17,986 nucleotides of DNA from positions 1 to 17,986 of the forward strand of contig CALAZP010000095.1 in assembly GCA_937926355.1 (NCBI GenBank), read 5' to 3'. Shown one piece after another: positions 1 through 6,486 of the stretch. Below the pieces are notes generated by a model. The model made no database searches, had not been told where the DNA came from, and was given only the letters and a program-made list of their open reading frames with translations. A program made the translations under genes and the position numbers. The stretch comes from an uncultured Saprospirales bacterium (GTDB taxonomy: Bacteria; Bacteroidota; Bacteroidia; Chitinophagales; Saprospiraceae). Positions within the stretch are counted from its first letter, which is position 1. Every line of letters starts with the position of its first letter.

Positions 1-262
1 TCCCAATAATTAACCCGATATATACTACCTCAAAGAAAACTGAATCGCTTTGATTATTGGACCTCCGAAGTGATATCCTTCTTGACTTAACGCATTGTCC
101 AATCTCCTTTTAAAAAGCTTTAAAATCCACTGCCACTAATACACTGATATGGAGTCACTTAATCAATGAGGCCAACTTCTATTTCGATCGTTACTTTTAC
201 AGTCAAAGTAGATAAGAAATTTACTAATTAATCCATTATTGGTATTTTGAGCAATAAAAGCT
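1..262. other. Leading region without a supportable gene
   Basis: All six frames are broken by stops. The longest interesting stretch is a start-less minus-strand fragment at about 25-135, too short to call. A plus-strand frame is open from base 3 to a stop at 51-53 and could be the tail of a gene that begins outside the window, but nothing supports that. The last 20 bases before the first gene contain a promoter-like TATTTTGA, listed separately. I see no RNA gene or strong hairpin here. Confidence 0.5.
243..250 (+). promoter_or_regulatory. Candidate -7 element before the RidA-family gene
   Basis: TATTTTGA lies 12 bases before the ATG at 263. It resembles the Bacteroidota -7 box TAnnTTTG with one n fewer. 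There is no TTTG at the expected -33 distance, so the call is weak. It is the only promoter-like sequence in front of the five-gene plus-strand run. Confidence 0.3.
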
Positions 263-721
263 ATGGACATTCGCAAAAAAATATCAGAATTGGGCTGGGA
301 ATTACCGCCCGCACCACCACCTGCTGGCGTTTATAAACCAGTACTTGTGGTCGGCAACATGTTATACGTTTCAGGTCAAGGGCCCGTTCTTCCCGACAGT
401 TCCTTGATAACGGGTAGAGTGGGAGATGACCTAGACAAAGACCAGGGAAAAGAAGCCGCCCGACAAGTTGGACTCACCATGCTCTCTACCATATTAACCC
501 ATTATCCGCATCCGGAAAAAATTGTCCGCATCGTCAAAACACTGGGAATGGTCAATGTCACAGCAGATTTTGATGCCCATCCTTATGTGATCAACGGCTT
601 TAGTGAACTCATGGCCACACTTTTCGGAGCAGATTTGGGTATTGGAGCTAGAAGCGCCGTGGGAATGCATTTGCCTGGAAATATCGCCGTGGAAATTGAA
701 GCCCAATTCTTACTTGAATAA
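263..721 (+). CDS. RidA-family (YjgF/YER057c/UK114) enamine/imine deaminase
   Basis: The 152-residue product is slightly longer than the classic RidA (about 130) and fits the YjgF-endoribonuclease-like branch. The core near residues 30-40 (VVGNMLYVSGQGP) and the closing block around 125-150 are typical. Arg130 in GARSAVGMHLPG and Glu144 in VEIEA align with the Arg and Glu that RidA needs for imine hydrolysis, so an active deaminase is likely. RidA proteins hydrolyse 2-aminoacrylate and related imines released by PLP enzymes. That fits the next gene, 22 bases downstream, which encodes a PLP enzyme that may be a dehydratase. The protein is cytoplasmic, with no signal peptide. The family call is secure; the exact substrate is inferred from context. 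Confidence 0.9.
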   Translation: MDIRKKISELGWELPPAPPPAGVYKPVLVVGNMLYVSGQGPVLPDSSLITGRVGDDLDKDQGKEAARQVGLTMLSTILTHYPHPEKIVRIVKTLGMVNVTADFDAHPYVINGFSELMATLFGADLGIGARSAVGMHLPGNIAVEIEAQFLLE

Positions 722-743
722 TTGATTGCTAAAATACCCTATT

Positions 744-1847
744 ATGCAAGAAGCCTGGTACACCATCCAAGATGTGGATACCCTCAAAACTCCTGCACTT
801 GTAGTTTTTCCCGACAGGGTACAGGAAAATATAGACGCAATGATAGCTATGGCTGGATCTCCGGATCGACTTTGGCCTCATATTAAAACCCACAAAATGA
901 AATCAGTCACACGTCTGCTGATGGATGCTGGAATTCACAAATTCAAGTGCGCCACCCTTTCCGAAGCGAATATGTTGGGAGAGCTTCAAGTCGATGAAAT
1001 TTTATGGGCCATCCAACCCACTGGAGCTAACCTTAAGGCATTCCTTCAATTAGCCATACAATACCCAGAAAGTAAGTGGTCCGCTATTGTTGATAACCAC
1101 AAAACATTATTGGAAATGGAGGAGGTAGCCGCGCAATACGATTATCCCTTTTCCATTTGGTTAGATCTTAACGTGGGTATGAATAGGACGGGAATCGATC
1201 CCGATAGCGAGGAGGCTTGGATGCTATACCGGCGAGGACTAGTATCCCCCAACCTTGTTATAAGAGGATTACACGCTTATGATGGACATATCAGGGCAGC
1301 TTCCTTTGAGGAAAGGGAGATCCAATGCAACAAAAGTTTCGAAAAAGTCGAGCGATTAGCTGATAAAATCAAAGCAAAAACCGGTACTCCTCCCGCTATT
1401 ATTACCAGCGGGTCCCCTTCTTTTCCGCACCATATAAAAAGAGATGGCATTTTTCTAAGTCCAGGAACTATACCATTTTGGGATATGGGGTATTCCAAAC
1501 TTTGGCCAACTTCCCCCTTCCGACCAGCAGCTATTTTGGTCACTAGGATGATAAGCAAACCTGCCAAAGATTTATTATGCTTTGATTTAGGCCATAAAAC
1601 GGTTGCAGCAGAAATGCCATTTCCAAGGGTTTATTTTCCTCAGCTTCAAGAGGATGCCACCCAAATCAGTCAAAGTGAGGAGCATCTGGTAGTCCAAACC
1701 CAACATTCGAACTTGTACGAAGTCGGTGATGTATGCTATGCTATTCCTATGCATATATGCCCTACTGTAGCCAAATATTCCAAAGCTTGGACAGTGGAAA
1801 ACCATCAGTTGAGTATCCCCTGGCCGGTTGACGCCAATATTTATTAA
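744..1847 (+). CDS. D-threonine aldolase / D-serine dehydratase family PLP enzyme (fold type III)
   Basis: The N-terminal half is an alanine-racemase-like barrel and the C-terminal half matches the D-serine dehydratase-like domain. The HIKTHK motif (residues 46-51 from this start) holds the lysine, K48, that should form the Schiff base with PLP. Near the C-terminus the motif MHIC puts His337 and Cys339 where this family binds a metal ion. A His-x-Cys pair is found in D-serine dehydratases of the vertebrate type, which makes dehydratase activity as likely as aldolase activity. The frame opens at a TTG (726); I chose the ATG at 744 because the extra six residues precede the usual family start. 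The gene sits between a RidA-family deaminase and an M19 dipeptidase, which suggests D-amino-acid breakdown. Family is firm, substrate is inferred. Confidence 0.87.
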   Translation: MQEAWYTIQDVDTLKTPALVVFPDRVQENIDAMIAMAGSPDRLWPHIKTHKMKSVTRLLMDAGIHKFKCATLSEANMLGELQVDEILWAIQPTGANLKAFLQLAIQYPESKWSAIVDNHKTLLEMEEVAAQYDYPFSIWLDLNVGMNRTGIDPDSEEAWMLYRRGLVSPNLVIRGLHAYDGHIRAASFEEREIQCNKSFEKVERLADKIKAKTGTPPAIITSGSPSFPHHIKRDGIFLSPGTIPFWDMGYSKLWPTSPFRPAAILVTRMISKPAKDLLCFDLGHKTVAAEMPFPRVYFPQLQEDATQISQSEEHLVVQTQHSNLYEVGDVCYAIPMHICPTVAKYSKAWTVENHQLSIPWPVDANIY

Positions 1848-1857
1848 AAACTGCTGT

Positions 1858-2919
1858 ATGAAATTCATAGTTGACGCCCATCTCGACCTTTCCATGAATG
1901 CTATGGAATGGAATAGAGATTTATCTCAGCCAGTTAAGGCCATTAATGAAAGAGAAAAAGAATGGAAAGACAAACCCGATAGAGGCTTAGCAACTGTTTC
2001 CTTCGAATCCTTGCGAGCAGGCAATATAGGCCTTTGTGTAGCTACTCAAATTGCTAGGTATGTAAAAACTGACAACCCTATACCTGGTTGGCATTCCCCT
2101 CATCAAGCATGGGCACACACACAAGGACAATTGGCCTGGTATCGCACCATGGAAAAGGAAGGGTATTTGGTCCAAATTAAAACGCAAAGCGACCTCATCA
2201 ATCATCTCAACCTATGGCCCAAAGGTCCGATAGGTTATATTCTAAGCCTGGAAGGTGCAGACTCCATCTTAGATGAAAGCTATTTAGAAGCCGCCTATCT
2301 CAATGGATTGCGCGCTATAGGACTTGCCCACTACGGCCCAGGAACATATGCATTTGGCACCAATTCTTCTGGAAGCATAGGCAAGAAAGGAAAAAATCTC
2401 TTAAAAAAGATAGCGTCTTTAGGAATGATCCTAGATATGACCCATTTATGCGATATCAGTTTTTGGGAGTGTATAGACAATTACCATGGGCCCATCTGGG
2501 CAAGCCATAATAATTGTAGGGCACTGGTGAATCACAATCGCCAATTTGACGATCAACAAATTAAAGCCATTGCAGATCGAGGCGGGGTCATTGGGGTAGT
2601 TTTCGATGCTTGGATGATCATTTCCAATTGGAAAAAAGGAAAAGATACGCCTTCATCCAGACAATTAGATATGAATAAAATAATTGACCATATCGATTAT
2701 ATTTGTCAAATTACAGGTAATAGCAATCATGTGGGTATTGGATCTGATTTGGATGGGGGTTTTGGAAAAGAGCAATGTCCTGCAGATATAGATACCATAG
2801 CAGATCTCCAAAAATTAGACTTTTTGTTGTCCCAAAGAGGATATGATGAAGATGCCATCCAAAGAATTTTATCCGGCAACTTTTTAAACTTCTTAAAACA
2901 ACATTTACCAAAAACTTAA
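1858..2919 (+). CDS. Membrane dipeptidase-like zinc peptidase (family M19)
   Basis: The 353-residue product keeps the full M19 active site in order: His8-x-Asp10 (DAHLD), Glu132 (SLEGAD), His196 (DMTHL), His217 and Arg221 (ASHNNCR), and Asp297 (GIGSDLDG). These correspond to the two-zinc site of renal dipeptidase. M19 enzymes cleave dipeptides and tolerate a D-residue at the C-terminal position. No signal peptide is visible, so it is probably cytoplasmic. A TTG at 1828 would extend the frame into the previous gene; the ATG at 1858, 10 bases after that gene's stop, gives the usual family N-terminus. The tight spacing indicates co-transcription with the RidA-family and PLP-enzyme genes, and the product could feed D-amino acids to the PLP enzyme. 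Confidence 0.92.
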   Translation: MKFIVDAHLDLSMNAMEWNRDLSQPVKAINEREKEWKDKPDRGLATVSFESLRAGNIGLCVATQIARYVKTDNPIPGWHSPHQAWAHTQGQLAWYRTMEKEGYLVQIKTQSDLINHLNLWPKGPIGYILSLEGADSILDESYLEAAYLNGLRAIGLAHYGPGTYAFGTNSSGSIGKKGKNLLKKIASLGMILDMTHLCDISFWECIDNYHGPIWASHNNCRALVNHNRQFDDQQIKAIADRGGVIGVVFDAWMIISNWKKGKDTPSSRQLDMNKIIDHIDYICQITGNSNHVGIGSDLDGGFGKEQCPADIDTIADLQKLDFLLSQRGYDEDAIQRILSGNFLNFLKQHLPKT

Positions 2920-2950
2920 AAGTATATCTTTCATTTAAGGAAACCATATC

Positions 2951-4276
2951 ATGATATTTACTCAAAAAAAGAGCCTGAGAAATTTATCCTTTATTATTCA
3001 ATACGCTAGATCAGCTCTGCTTCAATGGAAATTGACTGTAGCGGGTATTTGTATTTCTTTTTTCCTTTCAGGACAATCCAATGAACCCAATGCCTACTTC
3101 ACCTTAGGAATTGAATACCGACCTAGAACCGAATTGAGATACGGATATAGAAAATTACCTACTGTTAATGCCCAACCCGCCTTTTTCACCTCTCATAGAG
3201 CCCGATTAAATATAGGATATGAAAGTGAAAAAATAAACTTCTTCATATCCATGCAAGATATACGACTTTGGGGAGAAGAAGCTACAAGAGATCGATTCGG
3301 GGAATTACAAATATTTGAATTTTATGTAATGCCCCAAATAAATGACCACTGGTCAATGAAAATTGGAAGACAACGACTATCCTTCGACGATGAAAGGTTT
3401 TTTGCCCAAAATGACTGGAGGCAAGCATCCGGCAAACACGATGGAATAAATATTATTTACAGAAGCTCCTCCATCCATTTTGATTGGTTTACCGCCTTCA
3501 ACCAGAGCAATATGGGTAATTTTGGAACCTATTATCAACCTGGATTTGAAGGATACAAGTTTTTAACAGCTCACTTAATGACCTGGGACATCAACTCCAA
3601 AAGCACCCTGATCTCGACTATTTTTGCCGATGGTTACCAAGGTACAACACCAGTTAAAAAAACCTACTTCAAGTCCACTATTGGCCTCAAATTCAAACAA
3701 GCGATTGGATCTACAACATCATTTTCAGCCAGTTTATTTTCGCAAACCGGCAAACTACCTTCTGGTCAAAAAATTCGAGCATGGTTTTACGACACAGAGC
3801 TTCTTCAACCCATCTCAATTAATTACCAACTTAGAGCAGGGGTGCAATACTTTTCTGGTGGAAACTCCCCAACCGATGAATTTTCTAACTCCTTCTTAGC
3901 CCAATACGGTGCTTTTCACAAATTCAATGGCAGAATGGATTATACCGCTAAAACAGTAGATACCTATAACCATGAAGGTCTAATCGATCCGTACCTTATT
4001 CAGGACCTCCAACTAAATAGTCGCGTCAAACTTTCTATTGAGACGCATTTTTTAGGAACCCCAACTTATTCTTACGCTCTTGAAAATGATTTCAGATTAT
4101 TATGGAAGGTGAATGACTGGACTCAATTAGAAATTGCCTATATGAATTTAGCTTCTAATGAAAAAATGAATCAACTACCTACTGGGAATCTATCGAATGG
4201 AAGAAAAATGGGTCATTTTTTTTATGTGCAGGCCCTCTGGAAAAATCCTCTTAAAAAAATAATAAATTTCTTTTAG
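2951..4276 (+). CDS. Alginate-export-type outer membrane beta-barrel protein
   Basis: The 441-residue product has a hydrophobic stretch near residues 28-41 ending in SGQ, read as a signal peptide with an unusually long n-region. After it come alternating beta-strand segments rich in aromatic residues. The block around residues 120-180 (IGRQRLSFDDERFF, then DGINIIY) matches the AlgE-like alginate export barrel that is common in Bacteroidota porins of unknown cargo. It should sit in the outer membrane and pass a small or anionic solute. It lies 31 bases after the dipeptidase gene and 9 bases before the VanZ-family gene. This may be a transport partner of the peptide/D-amino-acid genes, but the substrate cannot be read from sequence, and the name does not imply alginate. 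Confidence 0.75.
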   Translation: MIFTQKKSLRNLSFIIQYARSALLQWKLTVAGICISFFLSGQSNEPNAYFTLGIEYRPRTELRYGYRKLPTVNAQPAFFTSHRARLNIGYESEKINFFISMQDIRLWGEEATRDRFGELQIFEFYVMPQINDHWSMKIGRQRLSFDDERFFAQNDWRQASGKHDGINIIYRSSSIHFDWFTAFNQSNMGNFGTYYQPGFEGYKFLTAHLMTWDINSKSTLISTIFADGYQGTTPVKKTYFKSTIGLKFKQAIGSTTSFSASLFSQTGKLPSGQKIRAWFYDTELLQPISINYQLRAGVQYFSGGNSPTDEFSNSFLAQYGAFHKFNGRMDYTAKTVDTYNHEGLIDPYLIQDLQLNSRVKLSIETHFLGTPTYSYALENDFRLLWKVNDWTQLEIAYMNLASNEKMNQLPTGNLSNGRKMGHFFYVQALWKNPLKKIINFF

Positions 4277-4285
4277 TTTTACAAG

Positions 4286-5113
4286 ATGATTCGCACACTA
4301 TTCACACGTGTAAGTATCCTTGCTCTAGCCTTTGCTGTTTTCACATTTGGCCATGATTATTTTGGCAGGACACTAGCGGCAGTTTGGGACATCGATGATC
4401 GAGCACAATTCAATGCCAAATTTAATTGGATAGCACTCGTTTTAGGAGTTACGATCCTAACCACCATGGTACTTTACTTTAGAAAAAACCCGAATTTTTG
4501 GGGAATTAAATTAGCCTACTTCACCTTAACGCTATTATTAATATTCTTTTCCTTTAAAAATCTTTTAGTTGTCCATTCTGAAATCATTCACTTCCCTCAA
4601 TATGCCTTAATAGCCTTACTTTTGTTTCCCATAATTAAAAACCTACCTGAAACCCTATTTCTTACGATTGTTTTAGGTCTGGTAGATGAATGTTACCAGT
4701 ATTTCGTCTTAGCTCCTCAAAAAACAGCTTATTTGGATTTCAATGATATGTGGTTGAATACCCTTGGAGGAGGACTAGGCATTTTATTAGCTGGAACTGT
4801 GTTTCCCAAACACCTGAATCCCAAGAAAAATTATTTAGGTGTAGACGGAATCCTATTTAAAGGCCTCATTTCTATCACAGCTATTTTTGCCCTATTCTTT
4901 TTTTCGGGTTTTATGGGCTACAATCAAGAAATTCACCCCCATGCTACATACTTCTTGTTCAAAGAAGAACCACAATCATTTTGGACTGAAGCCGACTTTG
5001 ATGTGGTGTACCATATCGTTCGACCTCTGGAAGGGATTTTGGCAATAGCCTTTTACTTTTGGGTGTTATTCCCATTGGAAAAATACATCAGGGACGATAA
5101 CTCCGAAAAATAG
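4286..5113 (+). CDS. VanZ-family integral membrane protein
   Basis: The 275-residue product is almost entirely membrane-spanning, with hydrophobic helices near 7-22, 47-65, 76-96, 103-119, 123-133, 155-172, 190-210 and 247-263. The VanZ core is clear: HFPQY at 102-106, DECYQ at 134-138, and a following loop with Asp151, Asp154 and Asn158 ahead of a glycine-rich helix. VanZ was named for teicoplanin resistance, but most family members have no known biochemical role. This protein is longer than the ~130-residue core and carries an extra C-terminal three-helix extension. It starts 9 bases after the porin gene, so it is probably co-transcribed. Its last 26 bases overlap the convergent gene at 5088-5522. 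Confidence 0.82.
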   Translation: MIRTLFTRVSILALAFAVFTFGHDYFGRTLAAVWDIDDRAQFNAKFNWIALVLGVTILTTMVLYFRKNPNFWGIKLAYFTLTLLLIFFSFKNLLVVHSEIIHFPQYALIALLLFPIIKNLPETLFLTIVLGLVDECYQYFVLAPQKTAYLDFNDMWLNTLGGGLGILLAGTVFPKHLNPKKNYLGVDGILFKGLISITAIFALFFFSGFMGYNQEIHPHATYFLFKEEPQSFWTEADFDVVYHIVRPLEGILAIAFYFWVLFPLEKYIRDDNSEK

Positions 5114-5522
5114 TATTCCAGCTTTCTGGATCTAAATATAATTTGCACACCCCATCCACCAATCGACATTCTATATCAAAAGTTTCTTTAGTACCTAGTA
5201 ACACCCGTTCAAATCTGAGTTTCCAAACTTTTTTGGGTTCAATAATTCTAATCCCGACCCTTTTCATCTGGTATCCAAATGGCGCTTGATCCAATAAATC
5301 CATTACTATAGCATCTGATTGGCCATCAACCGAAGGACCAAATAAAAAAGGAAGCATCTCCTCATATTGCATATTCTTATGCATTGCCTGCAGATAAGTC
5401 AAAATATCAGTCGTATAAAAACACATAGGATTCTTAAATAGACAGCTGTCTTGGGTATTCTGAGCGGCCAAAGGAAAAGAGGAAAATAACAAAACGCCAA
5501 AAAGCCAACATTTTAATTTCAT
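5088..5522 (-). CDS. Small secreted protein of unknown function
   Basis: The 144-residue product starts with a clear signal peptide (MKLKCWLFGVLLFSSFPLAA) and continues as a mixed alpha/beta domain. The mature part has four cysteines (two near the N-terminus in CLFKNPMC, two in CRLVDGVC), which could form disulfides outside the cytoplasm. I do not recognise the family. The frame is open upstream to 5624, but that longer start would overlap the divergent anti-sigma gene and bury the signal peptide, so I chose the ATG at 5522. A promoter-like TTTG-N19-TATTTTAG sits just upstream. The 3' end overlaps the convergent VanZ-family gene by 26 bases. The fit of signal peptide and promoter to this start supports a real gene. 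Confidence 0.7.
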   Translation of the reverse strand: MKLKCWLFGVLLFSSFPLAAQNTQDSCLFKNPMCFYTTDILTYLQAMHKNMQYEEMLPFLFGPSVDGQSDAIVMDLLDQAPFGYQMKRVGIRIIEPKKVWKLRFERVLLGTKETFDIECRLVDGVCKLYLDPESWNTIFRSYRP

Positions 5523-5527
5523 AATCT

Positions 5528-5558
5528 CTAAAATACAAATCAAAAAGTTCAAAACAAA
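5528..5558 (-). promoter_or_regulatory. Candidate promoter for the small secreted protein gene
   Basis: Read on the minus strand, TTTG (5555-5558) is followed after 19 bases by TATTTTAG (5528-5535). This is one mismatch from the Bacteroidota pattern TTTG-N19-TAnnTTTG. The -7 box ends only 5 bases before the ATG at 5522, so the transcript would have almost no leader. Confidence 0.4.
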
Positions 5559-5615
5559 TTGAAACTTCATTTGTCTAATTTTTGGCTGTGCCATTGGAGG
5601 ATTTAAAAATTCATA

Positions 5616-6311
5616 ATGAATCAAAAAGATTTCTTTAATTCTGGACTATTAGAGCAATATGTTCTGGGCATCACTTCTGAAGAGGAATCGAAGTTGGTGG
5701 AAACCTTTATTGCCAATGATCCAGAAGTGAGAAAAGCTTATGACCAACTAAGAAAGGAAATTGAACAATTTGCCGAATCCCAACAAATTAACCAAAGGCG
5801 TCCTGTTTTTCAAGGAAAAAGAATGCTCCAATTGATGACCATTATAGCAATAGCCTTGACCATTACCAATATTGCTCAATACAAATCTTTTCAAAAAGAA
5901 AAATCTATTAATTCCGCTTTAACTAATAATTTGACAGCATGCGAGGAGTCTAAATCTTCAGAGTCTTTAGCGGTGGCCTTGCTAAACAACCACGACTTTC
6001 ATCTATCGGAACAATTAGATGAAAGATTTGGACAAGTTAAACTTTATTGGCATGCTGCCTCCAAAACTGCTATGCTTCACTTGGAAGAAGTACCAATAGT
6101 AAACGATCAGGAACAATACGAAATTTGGGAAGAAGTGAATGGCAAAATGAATCATTTAGCTAGCCTAGACCCAACTGGTTCTAAAAAATTAATCCAATTT
6201 GAAATGAGCCATTTGGCGGAAACAATCAACTTGACTTTAGAACCCAAACAGGAGGAAAAAATAGCCTCTAACCTAGTCCTTCAAATTCCCATCATAAGGC
6301 ATCACCACTAA
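5616..6311 (+). CDS. Anti-sigma factor, RskA-like C-terminal domain
   Basis: The 231-residue product has an N-terminal anti-sigma segment (LLEQYVLGITSEEE near 11-24), one transmembrane helix at about 70-87, and a periplasmic domain (about 137-225). In that domain the series YWHAASKTAMLHLEEVP and QYEIWEEVNGK is characteristic of the RskA/anti-sigma-K fold. Such proteins hold an ECF sigma factor at the inner membrane and release it after an extracytoplasmic signal. The gene before it is divergent and encodes a secreted protein; no sigma factor gene lies within the window on either side. The partner must therefore be elsewhere. A GGAGG at 5596-5600 is 15 bases from the ATG, too far for a standard ribosome site. 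Confidence 0.85.
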   Translation: MNQKDFFNSGLLEQYVLGITSEEESKLVETFIANDPEVRKAYDQLRKEIEQFAESQQINQRRPVFQGKRMLQLMTIIAIALTITNIAQYKSFQKEKSINSALTNNLTACEESKSSESLAVALLNNHDFHLSEQLDERFGQVKLYWHAASKTAMLHLEEVPIVNDQEQYEIWEEVNGKMNHLASLDPTGSKKLIQFEMSHLAETINLTLEPKQEEKIASNLVLQIPIIRHHH

Positions 6312-6325
6312 AAACCCAATAATAT

Positions 6326-6356
6326 TTTGTTTTCTTTTCTCTTTTTTTTATTTTGG
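6326..6356 (+). promoter_or_regulatory. Candidate promoter for the 33-residue membrane protein
   Basis: TTTG (6326-6329), 19 bases, then TATTTTGG (6349-6356), a close match to the Bacteroidota -33/-7 pattern with correct spacing. Transcription would start near 6360, giving a leader of about 25 bases before the ATG at 6385. It lies in the gap after the anti-sigma gene, so the small gene probably has its own transcript. Confidence 0.5.
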
Positions 6357-6384
6357 TAAACAGAACTGAGAAAACCACAAAACT

Positions 6385-6486
6385 ATGTTAATTATCTACA
6401 TCACCATCGGCGCTTTTGCACTAGGAGCAGGCTTAGTAACTCTTATGGGTAAATTGGAGAAACCTAATAATAAGTACAGGTATTAA
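6385..6486 (+). CDS. 33-residue single-span membrane protein
   Basis: ATG at 6385 to TAA at 6484-6486. The first 21 residues (MLIIYITIGAFALGAGLVTLM) form one membrane helix with small residues (GAFALGAG) suitable for helix packing. A short basic tail (KLEKPNNKYRY) should face the cytoplasm. A promoter-like TTTG-N19-TATTTTGG lies directly upstream. The stop is immediately followed by the convergent lepA stop, with no base between. I do not recognise a family. The real-gene call rests on the helix-plus-tail design and the promoter; it is small enough that chance cannot be excluded. Confidence 0.5.
   Translation: MLIIYITIGAFALGAGLVTLMGKLEKPNNKYRY

Noticed and set aside
25..135. Minus-strand open fragment with protein-like composition (contains EGYHFGGPIIKAIQFSL)
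   Set aside because: Only 36 codons, no ATG, stops at both ends, and no similarity I can recognise. It could be a decayed gene remnant but may equally be chance.
5523..5624. N-terminal extension of the small secreted protein to a start at 5624
   Set aside because: It would overlap the divergent anti-sigma gene start and place 34 residues before an otherwise perfect signal peptide.
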